A DNA stretch of 64,000 bases from Antitrichia curtipendula (lineage: Eukaryota; Streptophyta; Bryopsida; Hypnales; Leucodontaceae): the NCBI GenBank assembly GCA_951230915.1, contig OX579640.1:14900981-14964980 (forward strand). Reading direction: 5' to 3'. The notes under the pieces are model-generated. The model had not been told where the DNA came from. It did no database searches and was given only the letters and a program-made list of their open reading frames with translations. Position numbers and translations under genes: made by a program. Of this stretch, positions 53,942 to 64,000 are shown piece by piece; within the stretch, counting starts at the first letter, position 1; each line of letters starts with the position of its first letter.

Positions 53942-56900
53942 TCAACGGCTAGAACTACCACTATCATCCCCTTGCTTAGCCTCTAGATCTATGTATTCCA
54001 AGACACGCTTATTGAAACTGCGTGCACGAGTAGGGGGTGGTGATGGTGCCCCTGCAAATTGATGCGCAATCCCACTAGCATATGGAGGGAGCTCGAATGC
54101 TTTAGGAGGACTTGCAAACATGTCCGCAGTGAGGACACGAATTGGACTCTCTCTTGGAACTCAGAATAGTCAAGAAAAGTAAATAAATAAGTAGAAAAAA
54201 GAAACAAGGAATAGAGAAGAAGAAACTACAAACAAATAAACAAAGAAGAACTCAAACAACAAACTTATGCACATAGCAAATCGAAGTTGCGCTTTGCCAT
54301 CTTCTGAGGAGGCGGAGCAAAAACAGACCCTCGCGGTTGGGCAACCTGATGGGAAGTAGTCTCTGGGTCAGGGTCTTGCATGGGCAGGAGGAGGGCGTTG
54401 AAAATGTCGAAATCCGCCTCGAGAGCCACAATATGGCGCTGAAGTGCGCGGCACGCTTTTATAGAAGCACCTAAAACATTTAGAACCACATTGTGAGAAG
54501 TTGTAACACAAATAATTTAAAGTAGTGGAAAGAGGAAGACTAAAAATCAAAGAAATTGAAAACAAACCTAGACCGCATTGCCAATCCATCACGATGTCGT
54601 CCTTGTCGGTGAGGGCGGAAAAAAGGATGGAATAAAACTTGTGACGTTTCTCTCGAGCACCTCTCCAAGGCACGCCGTCCTCCCTCATAACCTGATTTTT
54701 TTCATCCGTAAAACTGTTGAGCCAACCATCCCTCTGGAGGTTGTAACCCATCTTATCAAAAGCTGTGCTCCGAACCTTAAGAACAGAGTTTACCCGAACT
54801 AACACTTTGATGAAGAACTTGCGAGTCTGAAAAAATGAACATGAATGTGTTAGTATCAATGAATCGACAAAATGCAACAAAATTTGACTTAAAGTAGAGG
54901 GAGAAAAACGTACCACTCCCGTAGGAACCATGGGTGACTGAAGGTTGAGGTCGTTCATGCCAAACCAATCTTCAGCCACATAGAAGTTCATAGTGTGTGC
55001 CCAATTGTGGATATCCCTCGATACATCGGGATCAGCAGCATGAGTGAAGACGAGGATGCCGTCGTCATGGAGGTTGGCATCTGCAAAGGCAAACAGAACC
55101 TCAAAGTATGAAGTAGACCGCCTGTTCCAAGTTGGAATATCATCGGAGCAGATAGAGATCCGTGGCACACGCAGGTTTTCGGGCACATCTGCAAAGAGCA
55201 GATCGATGCCCGTGTGAACCTTCTCCTTGGCATTGGATCGAGTACGACCCGCTCCAATCTACACAAAGAAATTGTTGTGAGAACTTGAAGAAGTAAGAGA
55301 AATTGAATCCTAGAAATAAGAATGAATGCAATAGAAAGAGAAATTGTATTCAAACCTTAGTTAGGAACTCTTGAATGCGGGTGTAGGCTGAATGGCGAGT
55401 CCCGGTCTTCATAAGGTATTCAATGACCTCCACCATGTCCACATTCTCAATAAGGGTGAGTGTGGATGGCTTCTCCGAAGAAGTGACTGAAGTATCTGGT
55501 GCAATCGCCTTCCGCTTTCGCGGCTCAGAGGGAATGGTGATATTGCTTTGAGAAGGAGCGGGTGGCGGGTCGACATGAGCAAAAGAGGGAGCGGAGGCCG
55601 GGTCCTCAAGAGCAAAGGAGGGAGCGACAGAGGGACTTCCAACAACTGCAGTATGGGGAGCAGAGGAAGGAGGTGTTGAAGCCTTGGAACCAGAGCGAAG
55701 GGACATACGTGGTTGAGAAGGCTGGGTACCTAAGCCTGTGCCAACCAACTTGCCCTTTTGCCCTTGGGCACGTGTATTGGCTTGGCCACCTTCTCCTTCC
55801 CTTTATCCGTTGTCTCAGTCTGTAGAGGCTCCAAGTCAAAAGTATGACCAAGCACCGGAGCTATAGCAGTCAACGAGGAGTGAAGTGCCACCTCAGAGAC
55901 GGGGATGAAACCCCTGGAACAATCGATGTACCATCAACAAGCCTTGAGGTGGGGATCTGGGTTCTTTGCAAATTGTATCTCCGTATACATGAATTGGGTA
56001 GACTCCGAATTCACCCAGTCCTCCAAGTAAGGTGGTAGAAACGATGTAGAAATAGCTTGCTTGGGAACAAGTTCTTGGAAGATGTACCTGAAACACAAGG
56101 CAAAGGTTAGTAAGTGAAAGATGGAAGGAGGACAAGAACGGCAAAAAGAATGTGCTTGATGGATTCAAACTTGTAAATCACGCGTTGTATAGTCTGGCGA
56201 CCACCAAACTCATTTAGATCAGAGGCTTTGAAGAATCTCGGATCTGCATTGTCATCAAAGAACTGCTTGAAGGCCGTGTCCAACAGAAAGATCCTCCAAC
56301 GGTCAACAAATTCCGCAGGCCGTAATACACCCGCGGAGACATTTCAATCAATGGATCGAGCAAAGCTCGATTCCATGGAAGCAAACTCCTCCACCACATC
56401 ATGCTCCAACTGCATTATCACAAGTAGAAAGTAAGCATCCCAAAGAATGGTACAAAACGAATTTAAGAAGAGGAGAGTAGTTAGAAAATGGACCTGAGCC
56501 CAGAAAGACGCTTTGTTCAGCCAAACGTCAAGAATCCTCTCCTTAAGAGGCGATATGGAGGGAAACTTGTTACCGCCACGGACAGTAGGGGAGGAATTCC
56601 ACCACCGGAGCCAAGAGGGCTTGAAGCGAGGTTGGACATTTGCTGTGGCAATCTTATGGAGCTTCTCAATCGTCATGTCTGGGATAGGGTTGGTAGAGAA
56701 GTGCCGATCAATCTAGAAACAAGACCCATGGTTAAAAATATGAAAAATAATGTTGAAGTAGAATGCGACAAACTTGAACATGAGAGGAGGGAGAAGATAA
56801 CCTCGTCAAAGAATGTTGGCTCGTGATGCGAGTTTGCTACGGCGACGTACTTCTCAAAGCTCTTGGTACGAATAGACTTTCTAGCCTTCTCTTCAGCTAA

Positions 56901-59300
56901 GGTCATGGCCTTCCAAATACCCACAACAGTCTTTTGATTCATTGGTGTTGCATCCTTGTAGACTAGAGCGGCGGTATCAGCAGCAGCCGAGATTTTCCTC
57001 TGGTGAATACAAAATAATGTTAGCCCATACAAATTGCGAGAGTGACAACCAATAAGAAGAGCGACTAGATTAAGGATTACCTTGTAGAGGAAGGAAACGA
57101 AGACGTCCATCGTGAGAGGGTACCATGTGGGAACCTTCAACTTGGCGGTGGCACATGCATGGTAATCATCCTTGGAAATCAAGTCAACAAAAGCCTCCAA
57201 GGGCAAGGCACCAAAGGTGCGGATGCGAAGGAGTTTTGCTGGCACGCTAGACTTCATGTGATCGTTCTCAGTTGACCTACACAAAAGATTAGCAAGTGTA
57301 AAGCAAAGAAGGTATGAAGGTAACAAAATCATGAAGAAACCAAAAGAAAATGCAAAACTTACCAGTTAACATCGTTCATGGCATTCATGAGAACACCACT
57401 GTTCTTTCGTGCATCCAAGGCAATGCAGTGCGGCCAAATATGCCAGGACTCCAGCATAGGATGAAACTTGTTGACATGTCGATACCAAGCTGTGAGACGA
57501 TGGTTGCCCTCCCAGACGAAGAACATCTTGCCAACCATGTGAACAAGGTCATCATCCTGCGCCATGAGTGAGTCAAACCGCTCACTAGCAGTCTTCCAGA
57601 GTGGGTTCCATCCAGAGACAATATCCTCAGTGACGTCGAGAACCTCGTCCTTATTGTTGTAGATCGACACATAAAGGACGCGGTCGCCGTCACGGTAGCC
57701 AATGACAAATTCATTCTCCAATCGTTGGACATCAACCTCATTAATTGGGCGTACAAGAGGCAAGGCATGCATTCGGCAGAGGGGAATGCAAAGGCGAGAC
57801 TTATTTGTGGGTCGAACTCGGAGGCGGTTAATAACCGCTGTCGAGTCGACCTTTTGCTGCACACGGAGTTCATTTTCTTCTATGTCTGGATCAGCTTGCT
57901 CCGACGGTTCGACATAGCGCGGTAGAGGAGTCGGAGACTACAAACAACACAAGATTTAGTATTGAGCATATCAAATACCAAAACAAATTATTACTTGAAC
58001 ATACAATGTTTATAACTGGAATTCTCCAAATCAATCACCAAATACTCCAAATCAATTACCTCTTGCCTCCCAATAGCAATGTCGTTGCTCACTGCTACAA
58101 AATTTGGGACAGGTGGCTCCGGAGCGAAGACAGGCTGAGATGGAACAATCTCCAAGGACTGCAAAAGGTCCATCTTCCCGGACTCCTGTCAACAGAATGC
58201 ATGAATTAGAACAAAGATACACAGTAGTAGAGAACCCGGCGGAACCGCGGAGTTAATCAAGAGTGTCTCAAAAAGCCTGAAGATGGAATTGAAGAACAAG
58301 TATTTTACATTAAAATGGCAAAAGCAACTTCCAAAAAAGGCGAAACTACATAAAGAAGTCGGAATTTCCCTACATTCATTGTGATCCACCTAGGATTAGT
58401 CTCAAATAGAACAAATAAGCACAAAACTGTTGAAAATGAACAAGAAAAAGCAAGATAGGTCAGCTCGAGGGAACCTCGCGGAAACGCGGGGGTTCTCAAA
58501 GAGTATTCAAAGTTAAGAATTGAAAAACAAATGAAGAAAGGGCATGGCCTAAGGGAACTCCACCGTTCCGCCGGGTTCCTTCAGTTGATACTGAAACCTA
58601 AACCCTAAACCAATGAAATCCAAAGTGCAAGGAATCCTAAACTATATTTGCAATGCCTGTGGGAAATAAACAAGGCTGATACTGTGCATGGCCAAATTGG
58701 GGGAACCTCGCGGATCCGCGAGGTTCCCCAGTTGATGCCTCAACCAACTACGCACATGATTGAACACATGAAACCGTGACTGCAAAGAATTTTAAAACTG
58801 CTCGCAATTCCGAAACTTTACATTGCGGCCCCTCAAAATTTGCAATGCGGCCCCTGTGAGCACCAAACCGTGGCGCCTAAAATCACCTCACGGTCGACAT
58901 TGAGAGCGGCCGACAATGTGCATGGCTGACTTGGGAGAACCCCGCGGTTCCGCGGGGTTCCTCAAGGTGGTGCGTCAACCTTGACATGAAACCCTAACAG
59001 TAAGTTTTGACTTTGCGCTTGTATCAAACCCTAAACTTGAGGGAAGGCGGCTCAAAAAACACCCGCATGCAAGCTGAACTTGAATCGCAAAGCACAAATT
59101 CACAAAGCAAAGAAGCTCCAACTAACCTCTACAGCCGCAAGGAAAGCATCGCCGCTTGATTCCACAGCAACGCCATTCTTCTCCGCGTCGCTCGCCATTG
59201 TTCTCCGTCGATCAGAAATGCCCTTCGCGGACACTTGTCTCCCTTCTTCTACGTCGTCATCGTTCTCTTCTTCTCCTTGCCGTCCGTCTACTTCATCCAT
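53942..59300 (-). pseudogene. ParB-like domain fused to beta-class amino-methyltransferase-like domain (12 exons, disrupted)
   Basis: Exons: 59127-59300, 58060-58185, 57363-57937, 57081-57276, 56802-56999, 56494-56712, 56171-56409, 55356-56087, 54914-55258, 54568-54826, 54273-54470, 53942-54159; about 1,150 codons. An acidic N-terminus is followed (residues about 160-260) by a ParB/sulfiredoxin-like region with VWEGNHRLTAW, the counterpart of ParB's DGHHRxxA. A helical middle and a Ser/Pro-rich linker follow. The C-terminal methyltransferase region has LLFADVPEN where motif IV (DPPY) is expected, then ILVFTHAADPD, TRKFFIKVLVR and VMDWQCGLGASIKACRAL (motif I, SAM binding). IV-before-I order is beta class. 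Lesions: TGA at 56344-56346 and 55934-55936 and a one-base-type frameshift near 55755. The donor of exon 7 is weak. Known: ParB-methyltransferase fusions occur in phages and bacteria. Inferred: a decayed mobile-element cargo gene. Confidence 0.65.
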
Positions 59301-59748
59301 TTCCTCATCCTCTATCTACATCCCCCCACCAAAATACAGCAATTTTCCCTTAAATCCTGAACCCAAAACTTACTATATTTAGTAAATTTTTCTTCACCCT
59401 TTAATCCCCCCGGGGAGACGTCGAGACAGTAAAGGAAAAGTTTACCAAAACTAAAGGAAATCTGGGTTGACACGTCATAAGTGTATGCCACTTAGGATAG
59501 ACACCGTGGCAAAAGGGTAAAAAATTTATTCATCCTAGATTCACCCTATTGTATTGTGATAGGGGTCCGTCACGACACAACATGTTGTGACCTCACGGCA
59601 TCGTCTCGTTGTCACAAACTCATAACAGCCACCCCTTCTCTAGCCCCATGTTTGCAAGCACAAGATCAAATGGACAAGAATTTCACTTTTTGAAATAAAA
59701 TTGAAGAAAGAGGACCAGCAGAGAGAACCCGGCGGAACCGCCGGGTTC
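58231..59748. repeat. Array of six GC-rich palindromes (24-30 bp)
   Basis: Copies at 58231-58254, 58469-58497, 58553-58580, 58700-58729 (perfect 30-bp palindrome with half-site GGGGAACCTCGCGGA), 58937-58960 and 59725-59748. Consensus half-site GGGAACCYSGCGG. The first five lie in intron 1 of the ParB-methyltransferase gene and the sixth about 430 bp upstream of its start. Several copies sit in a longer repeat: TGTGCATGGC upstream and CAGTTGATGCNTCAACC downstream. They stand out against AT-rich flanks. They could be protein-binding sites or short stem-loops. Confidence 0.85.
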
Positions 59749-59930
59749 CCCCACCTCACCCCTTCGATGCTCTTATAACCCTAATGAACTCTGTACGAGA
59801 CTAGTGCAAAACTGCACAAAGCTTTAGACTGCAATCATGGAGCCACGGGCAGCACTGGTGGAGTAGCAAACTGCAGCCGTGAAACGCATGAGGAATAGAA
59901 GCCAGCAAGCAATAGAGGAAACTTGCGCAT

Positions 59931-60836
59931 TCATAGAAATTCAAAAAACCAAGACCATTCAATATTCATTACAAGTGCATTCAAGAATCTCTCTCCGCTT
60001 GCGCCCATTGGCGTCCCACTTGGATTGTCGTCCCCCTCCATATTCTGTCTCTCACGCTCACATTGCCTCTCTCCAACTTTTTCCAAAGTTGCACCACGCC
60101 TCGAGTAGCTTCTGTGCTCAGTGAGAACAATGGCACGATCGCGTGGCCCTCCAGTGTCTTTCTTGGCTTGCAACGTCCCTTGCCCTACTAAGGCCCTGGC
60201 CGCGGGCTTACTAGCTCCTTGCCCACTTTTAATGTATGGTATAAAATTTTTACTTGAATGAGCCACAATTTTGTTTCTTTCTAAATCTTGTCTCGGTGGC
60301 GGCTCTTGTTCACTAAAATCCAATTCACTGGTCCCTTCGTAAATATTCCCACTACCACCGCTACCCTCTTCTCCCTATTCACACATTTGACATGATTACA
60401 GAATATAAGTGCTATTGACTACAATTTGAATCAAAAAAATCAATAATGCCATTGGCTCATATAATAAATGAGTTTAACTTATCGTATTGACTGAGTCCTC
60501 CCTTTCTTCTTCATTTGAATCAGTCTGATTCAAAGTCGTATGCTGGTCACTCTTGGCCATTGCTCGTGAACTTGTGTACTCTACTTCTTCCTCAATTGGC
60601 AGAAGGTTAAGAACTCAAATCTTACACCCTGCCCTCCAAGAACCACCTACTTCCCCCTCAACTGGATCGCTTAAGTCTGAAGGTGTCCCTCGTCCTTCTA
60701 TGCTCAGGAACTCCTTCTTCTTCAGTTCGTTTCGCCTCTTTTGCTTTGAGTTGGTAAAAGTCGTGCCGCCTCTTCTTTTCTTGCGCTTCTGCACTGGATC
60801 AACCGTAGAGACTATACATTGGCTTGGTTCCTTCAT
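59931..60836 (-). pseudogene. Unrecognised coding fragment, possibly a mobile-element N-terminus
   Basis: An ATG at 60836 opens a Lys/Arg-rich frame (PVQKRKKRRGGTTF, KQKRRNELKKKEF; nuclear-localisation-like) that meets TGA near 60615 but continues in the same frame (LPIEEEVEY, SNEEEREDS) to about 60480. After an intron-like gap with an acceptor near 60376, a second segment reads GEEGSGGSGNIYEGTSELDF then FIPYIKSGQGASKPAAR, to 59931. Composition and the long open stretches argue for past coding. I do not recognise the family. It might be extra 5' exons of the ParB-methyltransferase gene or a separate element. Confidence 0.35.
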
Positions 60837-61380
60837 GTGTGCGTCTTGCGAATCCTACAATGCCCCCAGACCACCACTGCACTCTCACGACATCAAATGC
60901 CCCTTACAGAAGATGATCCCTCACTAAACTTTTTTTGTCTACATAATGCTACTGCATGCGGTTTAGGGTTTCACAGTGTCTAACAGCCGTACGTTACAAT
61001 ATCACCGTTAAGAAGATATTAATCCGATTATAAAGTAGGCTATAATTAAAGGGTGTCCTCCAAATAACAACTGGCGTCTGCAAGATTCTCTTCTAGATTG
61101 ACAAGGCTCTTGATTACTCTGTTCCACTCTTAATATGGCAACTATTCCAATTGTAGGACATGATTGCATGTCATTATTTATTTGCTGCCTCCGTTCTAAT
61201 TCAAAAAACTAGTGCGCATCAATTCTACCTGACTATTACGGTTGCCTGGCGGCTAGATGATGCCAACGGCTTTACTAATGATTGCGCTATCTAGAATACT
61301 TCTAATTTCTTCTAATTCTTTGTCAGAATTGTAATTATTATGGGGTCTATTAGTAGTCAGTGATCCATTATTCATAGATA
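60837..61380. other. Spacer between divergent mobile-element genes
   Basis: No gene or clear terminal inverted repeat is seen. It should contain the promoter of the plus-strand transposase frame. Confidence 0.4.
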
Positions 61381-64000
61381 ATGCAGAATGCTTCAGCTCC
61401 GAATTCCTCTTATGTACTACCTTTCTTTGCAAATCTTGAACTACCTCCTCTATGTCCAGATCATCAAATTCGCCTTTTGTCCATTTGCTTTCTTGTGCTC
61501 CTTGATTGCATAGCCCTTTGTATTCTACACTTTAGCTTTTCCTTCTCTTTGTTGATGGCTTCATCCTCCATTGTCCCTGCAATAGCTGAGATGGCTGAGC
61601 TTTGTGCGCATGGCCTTGGGGTCTCCATTCTTGTTCCTGTAGCCGAAGATGGATTTGCATCTGTCTCTGCCCTTCACCTTAGCATCAGATTTTCTTTACA
61701 AATAAGTACAATCTGGGTCGAACGTGAGATTTTTGATCCTGCTACATCTTTGCTTTTTGTAACCATGCGTGAGAATTCTAGGCTTGACAAGAATGGATCA
61801 ATGGTTTGGGAGCTGGGTGTTGGCAAATACAGGGTTTATGGACTCACCAATTCTCAAATGGAGGTATTGACTGAAAGCCTTACTCCACTCCGATCCTCTA
61901 TTTCCATGTTCAACACCCCTCCAATAGTGAGAGTTAAAAGTGAGCCTGGTGTGCAACCAATCATTGATCTGTCTGATTCCTCTGATGAAGATGCACTCAC
62001 TTGCCCTACTCCTCTTGTGAATCCTACTCGTTTATCAAAGACTTCCACATTTGTCACCCCATCTCTTTCTCGCCTTGAACTTTCAAATCCTCAGGTACCC
62101 TCTTCATCCAATCCACCCAATTGCATTGTTCAATGTCTACGTAGACTAGGTTCTATGCCTGGTAGTAAAAACATCCTCAAGAAGTTAGATTACAATAGAT
62201 TGAAAATTGAAGAAGTCAATTTCCTCCCCCCACGGTTTGATGGTACCCAAATGTTTGTCCTCCCCCCGGTTGGAGCCTCATCTTCTCATACCAAAGCCAA
62301 ATCCATGGAGGGCATGGACAAGCGGTACGATGGCCATGTTTGGACCAAAACTCAGACCACCAATATTAGCAACGACCTTGGCCTTGCGTTCCGCTCATCA
62401 ACTTGCCTTGGCCACCTTTAGTGCCAGAATCAAAACTGCGATTACCTTCAACGTGCTCACCGAACCTCCACGGTGAACGATACCGACTTCCACGGCTTTA
62501 CCAAGGATCTCTTCTCCATTGGTGGTCCTCCACCAATTACCTCCACTCTTGTATGCAGGATTTGCAAAGAGCCTCCTAAATGCCTTGAACTTTGCGATGC
62601 TAAGATCTTCTACGTCCACGGCAAGAACTCTTCTCAACGAGGCTGCATTCATATCGGCAACCATCGGCACCCTGTCAAGGTTGGTGATTGCAGAGACAGC
62701 AGCAAATGCATCAATGTGCTCATTGAAGAGCACGTCGAGAGGATGCCCCAAGCCACGCACAGTAAAATTGTCCTTGAGGCCAGCAAAGACTTTGTAGGTG
62801 AGTTCCTCCTTCGTGAAGATAATGATGCACATCAACTTCTTTCATTAGAAGAACTGGAGCCCGTCTTTGATCGTTGCAAGGAGTTGAACTCTCCTCACCT
62901 CCGCAACAAGGTTACGACCTTCAAATACATGCGTAGATTAGGAGTCATGGATGGCATTGCTAAGCTTAAGGGAGTTAGTACTTGGGCCTACGTTCAACGA
63001 AATCAATTCCCAGGCCAAGGTGATGAAGCCGACAAAGTCTTTGTCTTCAAGATGTCTGAGGTCGGCCCCGGTAGTGGAGTCGATTTGGTTCGGCGCATGC
63101 AACCAGGCGGGGATCTCGAGCATGCGTGGATCATGTTCGACCATGTCAAGCGCGTCTCTAAATGGACCACCATGGCCTGCCACATTTACGATGGGACGTA
63201 CCAACGCATCATGACCATTGCTTGCTGCGACTTCCAATCCGAAGACAAAGATGCTCAAGTGTTGTTTTGGCATAACCTCAACCATGTCATGGCTCGCCAT
63301 GGGATCCCAAAGCCATACTTTAAAGGATTCATGGCGGATAGTGCACAAGCCAATTGGAATGCCCTACGCATTGTCTACGGCTCCGGAGATCCCAAGGTTC
63401 CAATTGAAGGGCGCGAGAGGACGTGCTACTTCCATTGGACCCAATCCTTGGAAAAGCATACAAAGCTATATATCAAGCACGAATTGCAAGACCAACACAA
63501 GCGTCTCTGCCTCCAGTATCGCGATGCCTCGTCTATGCTAGAGGCAGAGACGAGGTATCTTGCTATCAAAGCATGGTGGGCATCATCAAATTGCACCTCT
63601 GAGGATGGATTAAGGCATCTTGAGCTTTGGCTAGCCTTTTGGCACTTCCGCTATCGACAATGGGGTGGCTTCATGGAACTGGTAAATTTGTTGACTTATC
63701 ACTAGATGTTTTCTTCTTTACTTTTTTCTTTATTTTCTCAGTTTCTTATTAAATCTTTCCTTTGTGCAGGAGAAAATCATGATGGCCGAAGAGTTTGCAG
63801 AGATGCCAAATTGCAACCTTGCCAAATCCATTCACAACAATTGGCTTCAAGCGTCCGGCAACAAGGGTGGTGATCTCTACGTGGCGACTGTGGACGACTA
63901 TATTCGAGCGTTCCTCCAAGTTGTGGCATACCATCAATTTTTGAAAGGTGGCTTTGGCGGAGATGGCCCTAGCAAAGAAGAACTCAAGCTTAGATGTGCT
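61381..64000 (+). pseudogene. MULE/RNase-H-type transposase-like gene, partial, with one in-frame TAG
   Basis: A frame from ATG 61381 (alternatively ATG 61555) runs to TAG at 62419-62421 and continues in the same frame to 63681. After a GT-AG intron it resumes at 63770 and leaves the window open. A Ser/Pro-rich N-terminal half is followed by a Cys/His cluster (CQNQNC at 348-353, VCRIC near 391, CIHIGNHRHPV near 422), like WRKY/GCM-type zinc domains of MULE transposases. An RNase-H-like core follows: YDGT near 604, MADSAQ near 652 and CYFHW near 682, matching the D...D...CxxH pattern. The stop falls between GHL and CQN, inside the zinc region, so it breaks the protein before DNA binding and catalysis. 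CAG-to-TAG is one simple origin. Apart from the stop, the frame is well kept. Confidence 0.65.

Noticed and set aside
54265..54489. Ending the methyltransferase frame at the TAA at 54265
   Set aside because: A GTGCAT donor just before the stop joins in frame to a further 72-codon exon (53942-54159) that is clearly coding-like, though the stop-containing form may also exist.
58700..58729. Reading the palindromes as a CRISPR array
   Set aside because: Spacing is irregular (84 to 788 bp), copies vary, and this is a eukaryotic intron.
62473..63705. Calling a separate gene starting at 62473
   Set aside because: The codon is GTG, and the frame is the same as the upstream frame, separated only by TAG. 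It is one interrupted gene.

Overview
This window is nuclear DNA from a land plant. Two conserved plant housekeeping genes can be assembled exon by exon with GT-AG introns, a third single-exon gene belongs to a plant membrane-protein family, and the rest is AT-rich spacer full of decayed DNA transposons. Introns are mostly short (about 80 to 400 bp), which fits a bryophyte- or lycophyte-grade genome better than a conifer or fern. That is inference; the species is not identifiable from this sequence.

Layout: 1-14.3 kb is spacer with CACTA-type, TTAA-bounded and pogo-like miniature elements, plus a broken first exon resembling a SIP aquaporin near 7.6 kb. At 14.4-15.5 kb (minus strand) is an intact 356-aa multi-pass membrane protein with a degenerate tandem repeat upstream. 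At 17.1-18.9 kb is a cluster of nested repeats. At 19.8-25.2 kb (minus) is a complete 11-exon long-chain acyl-CoA synthetase of the LACS8/LACS9 type, with a 270-285 bp tandem repeat in its 5' region. At 27.4-31.9 kb is spacer. At 31.9-42.7 kb (plus) is a complete 22-exon MED23 gene (Mediator tail subunit, about 1,577 aa). At 44.6-45.7 kb is a protein with tandem AT-hooks, lying between two diverged direct repeats of about 560-600 bp. At 48.2-51.0 kb is a 2.86-kb non-autonomous CACTA transposon with clean ends and a 3-bp target-site duplication.

The most unusual part is 53.9-64 kb. On the minus strand a 12-exon reading frame (about 1,150 codons) fuses an N-terminal ParB/sulfiredoxin-like domain to a C-terminal beta-class amino-methyltransferase-like domain, an architecture typical of phage and bacterial DNA modification systems. 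Its first intron and upstream flank carry six copies of a 24-30 bp GC-rich palindrome. The frame carries two CGA-to-TGA-type stops and one frameshift. Divergent from it, on the plus strand, is a MULE/RNase-H-type transposase reading frame with a single in-frame TAG that runs off the window edge. A further minus-strand coding fragment lies between them. Together these look like one or more decaying mobile elements that carried a ParB-methyltransferase gene and a palindrome array.

The three intact conserved genes are ordinary cellular genes and are not linked functionally: Mediator acts in transcription, LACS activates fatty acids, and the membrane protein has no assigned role.
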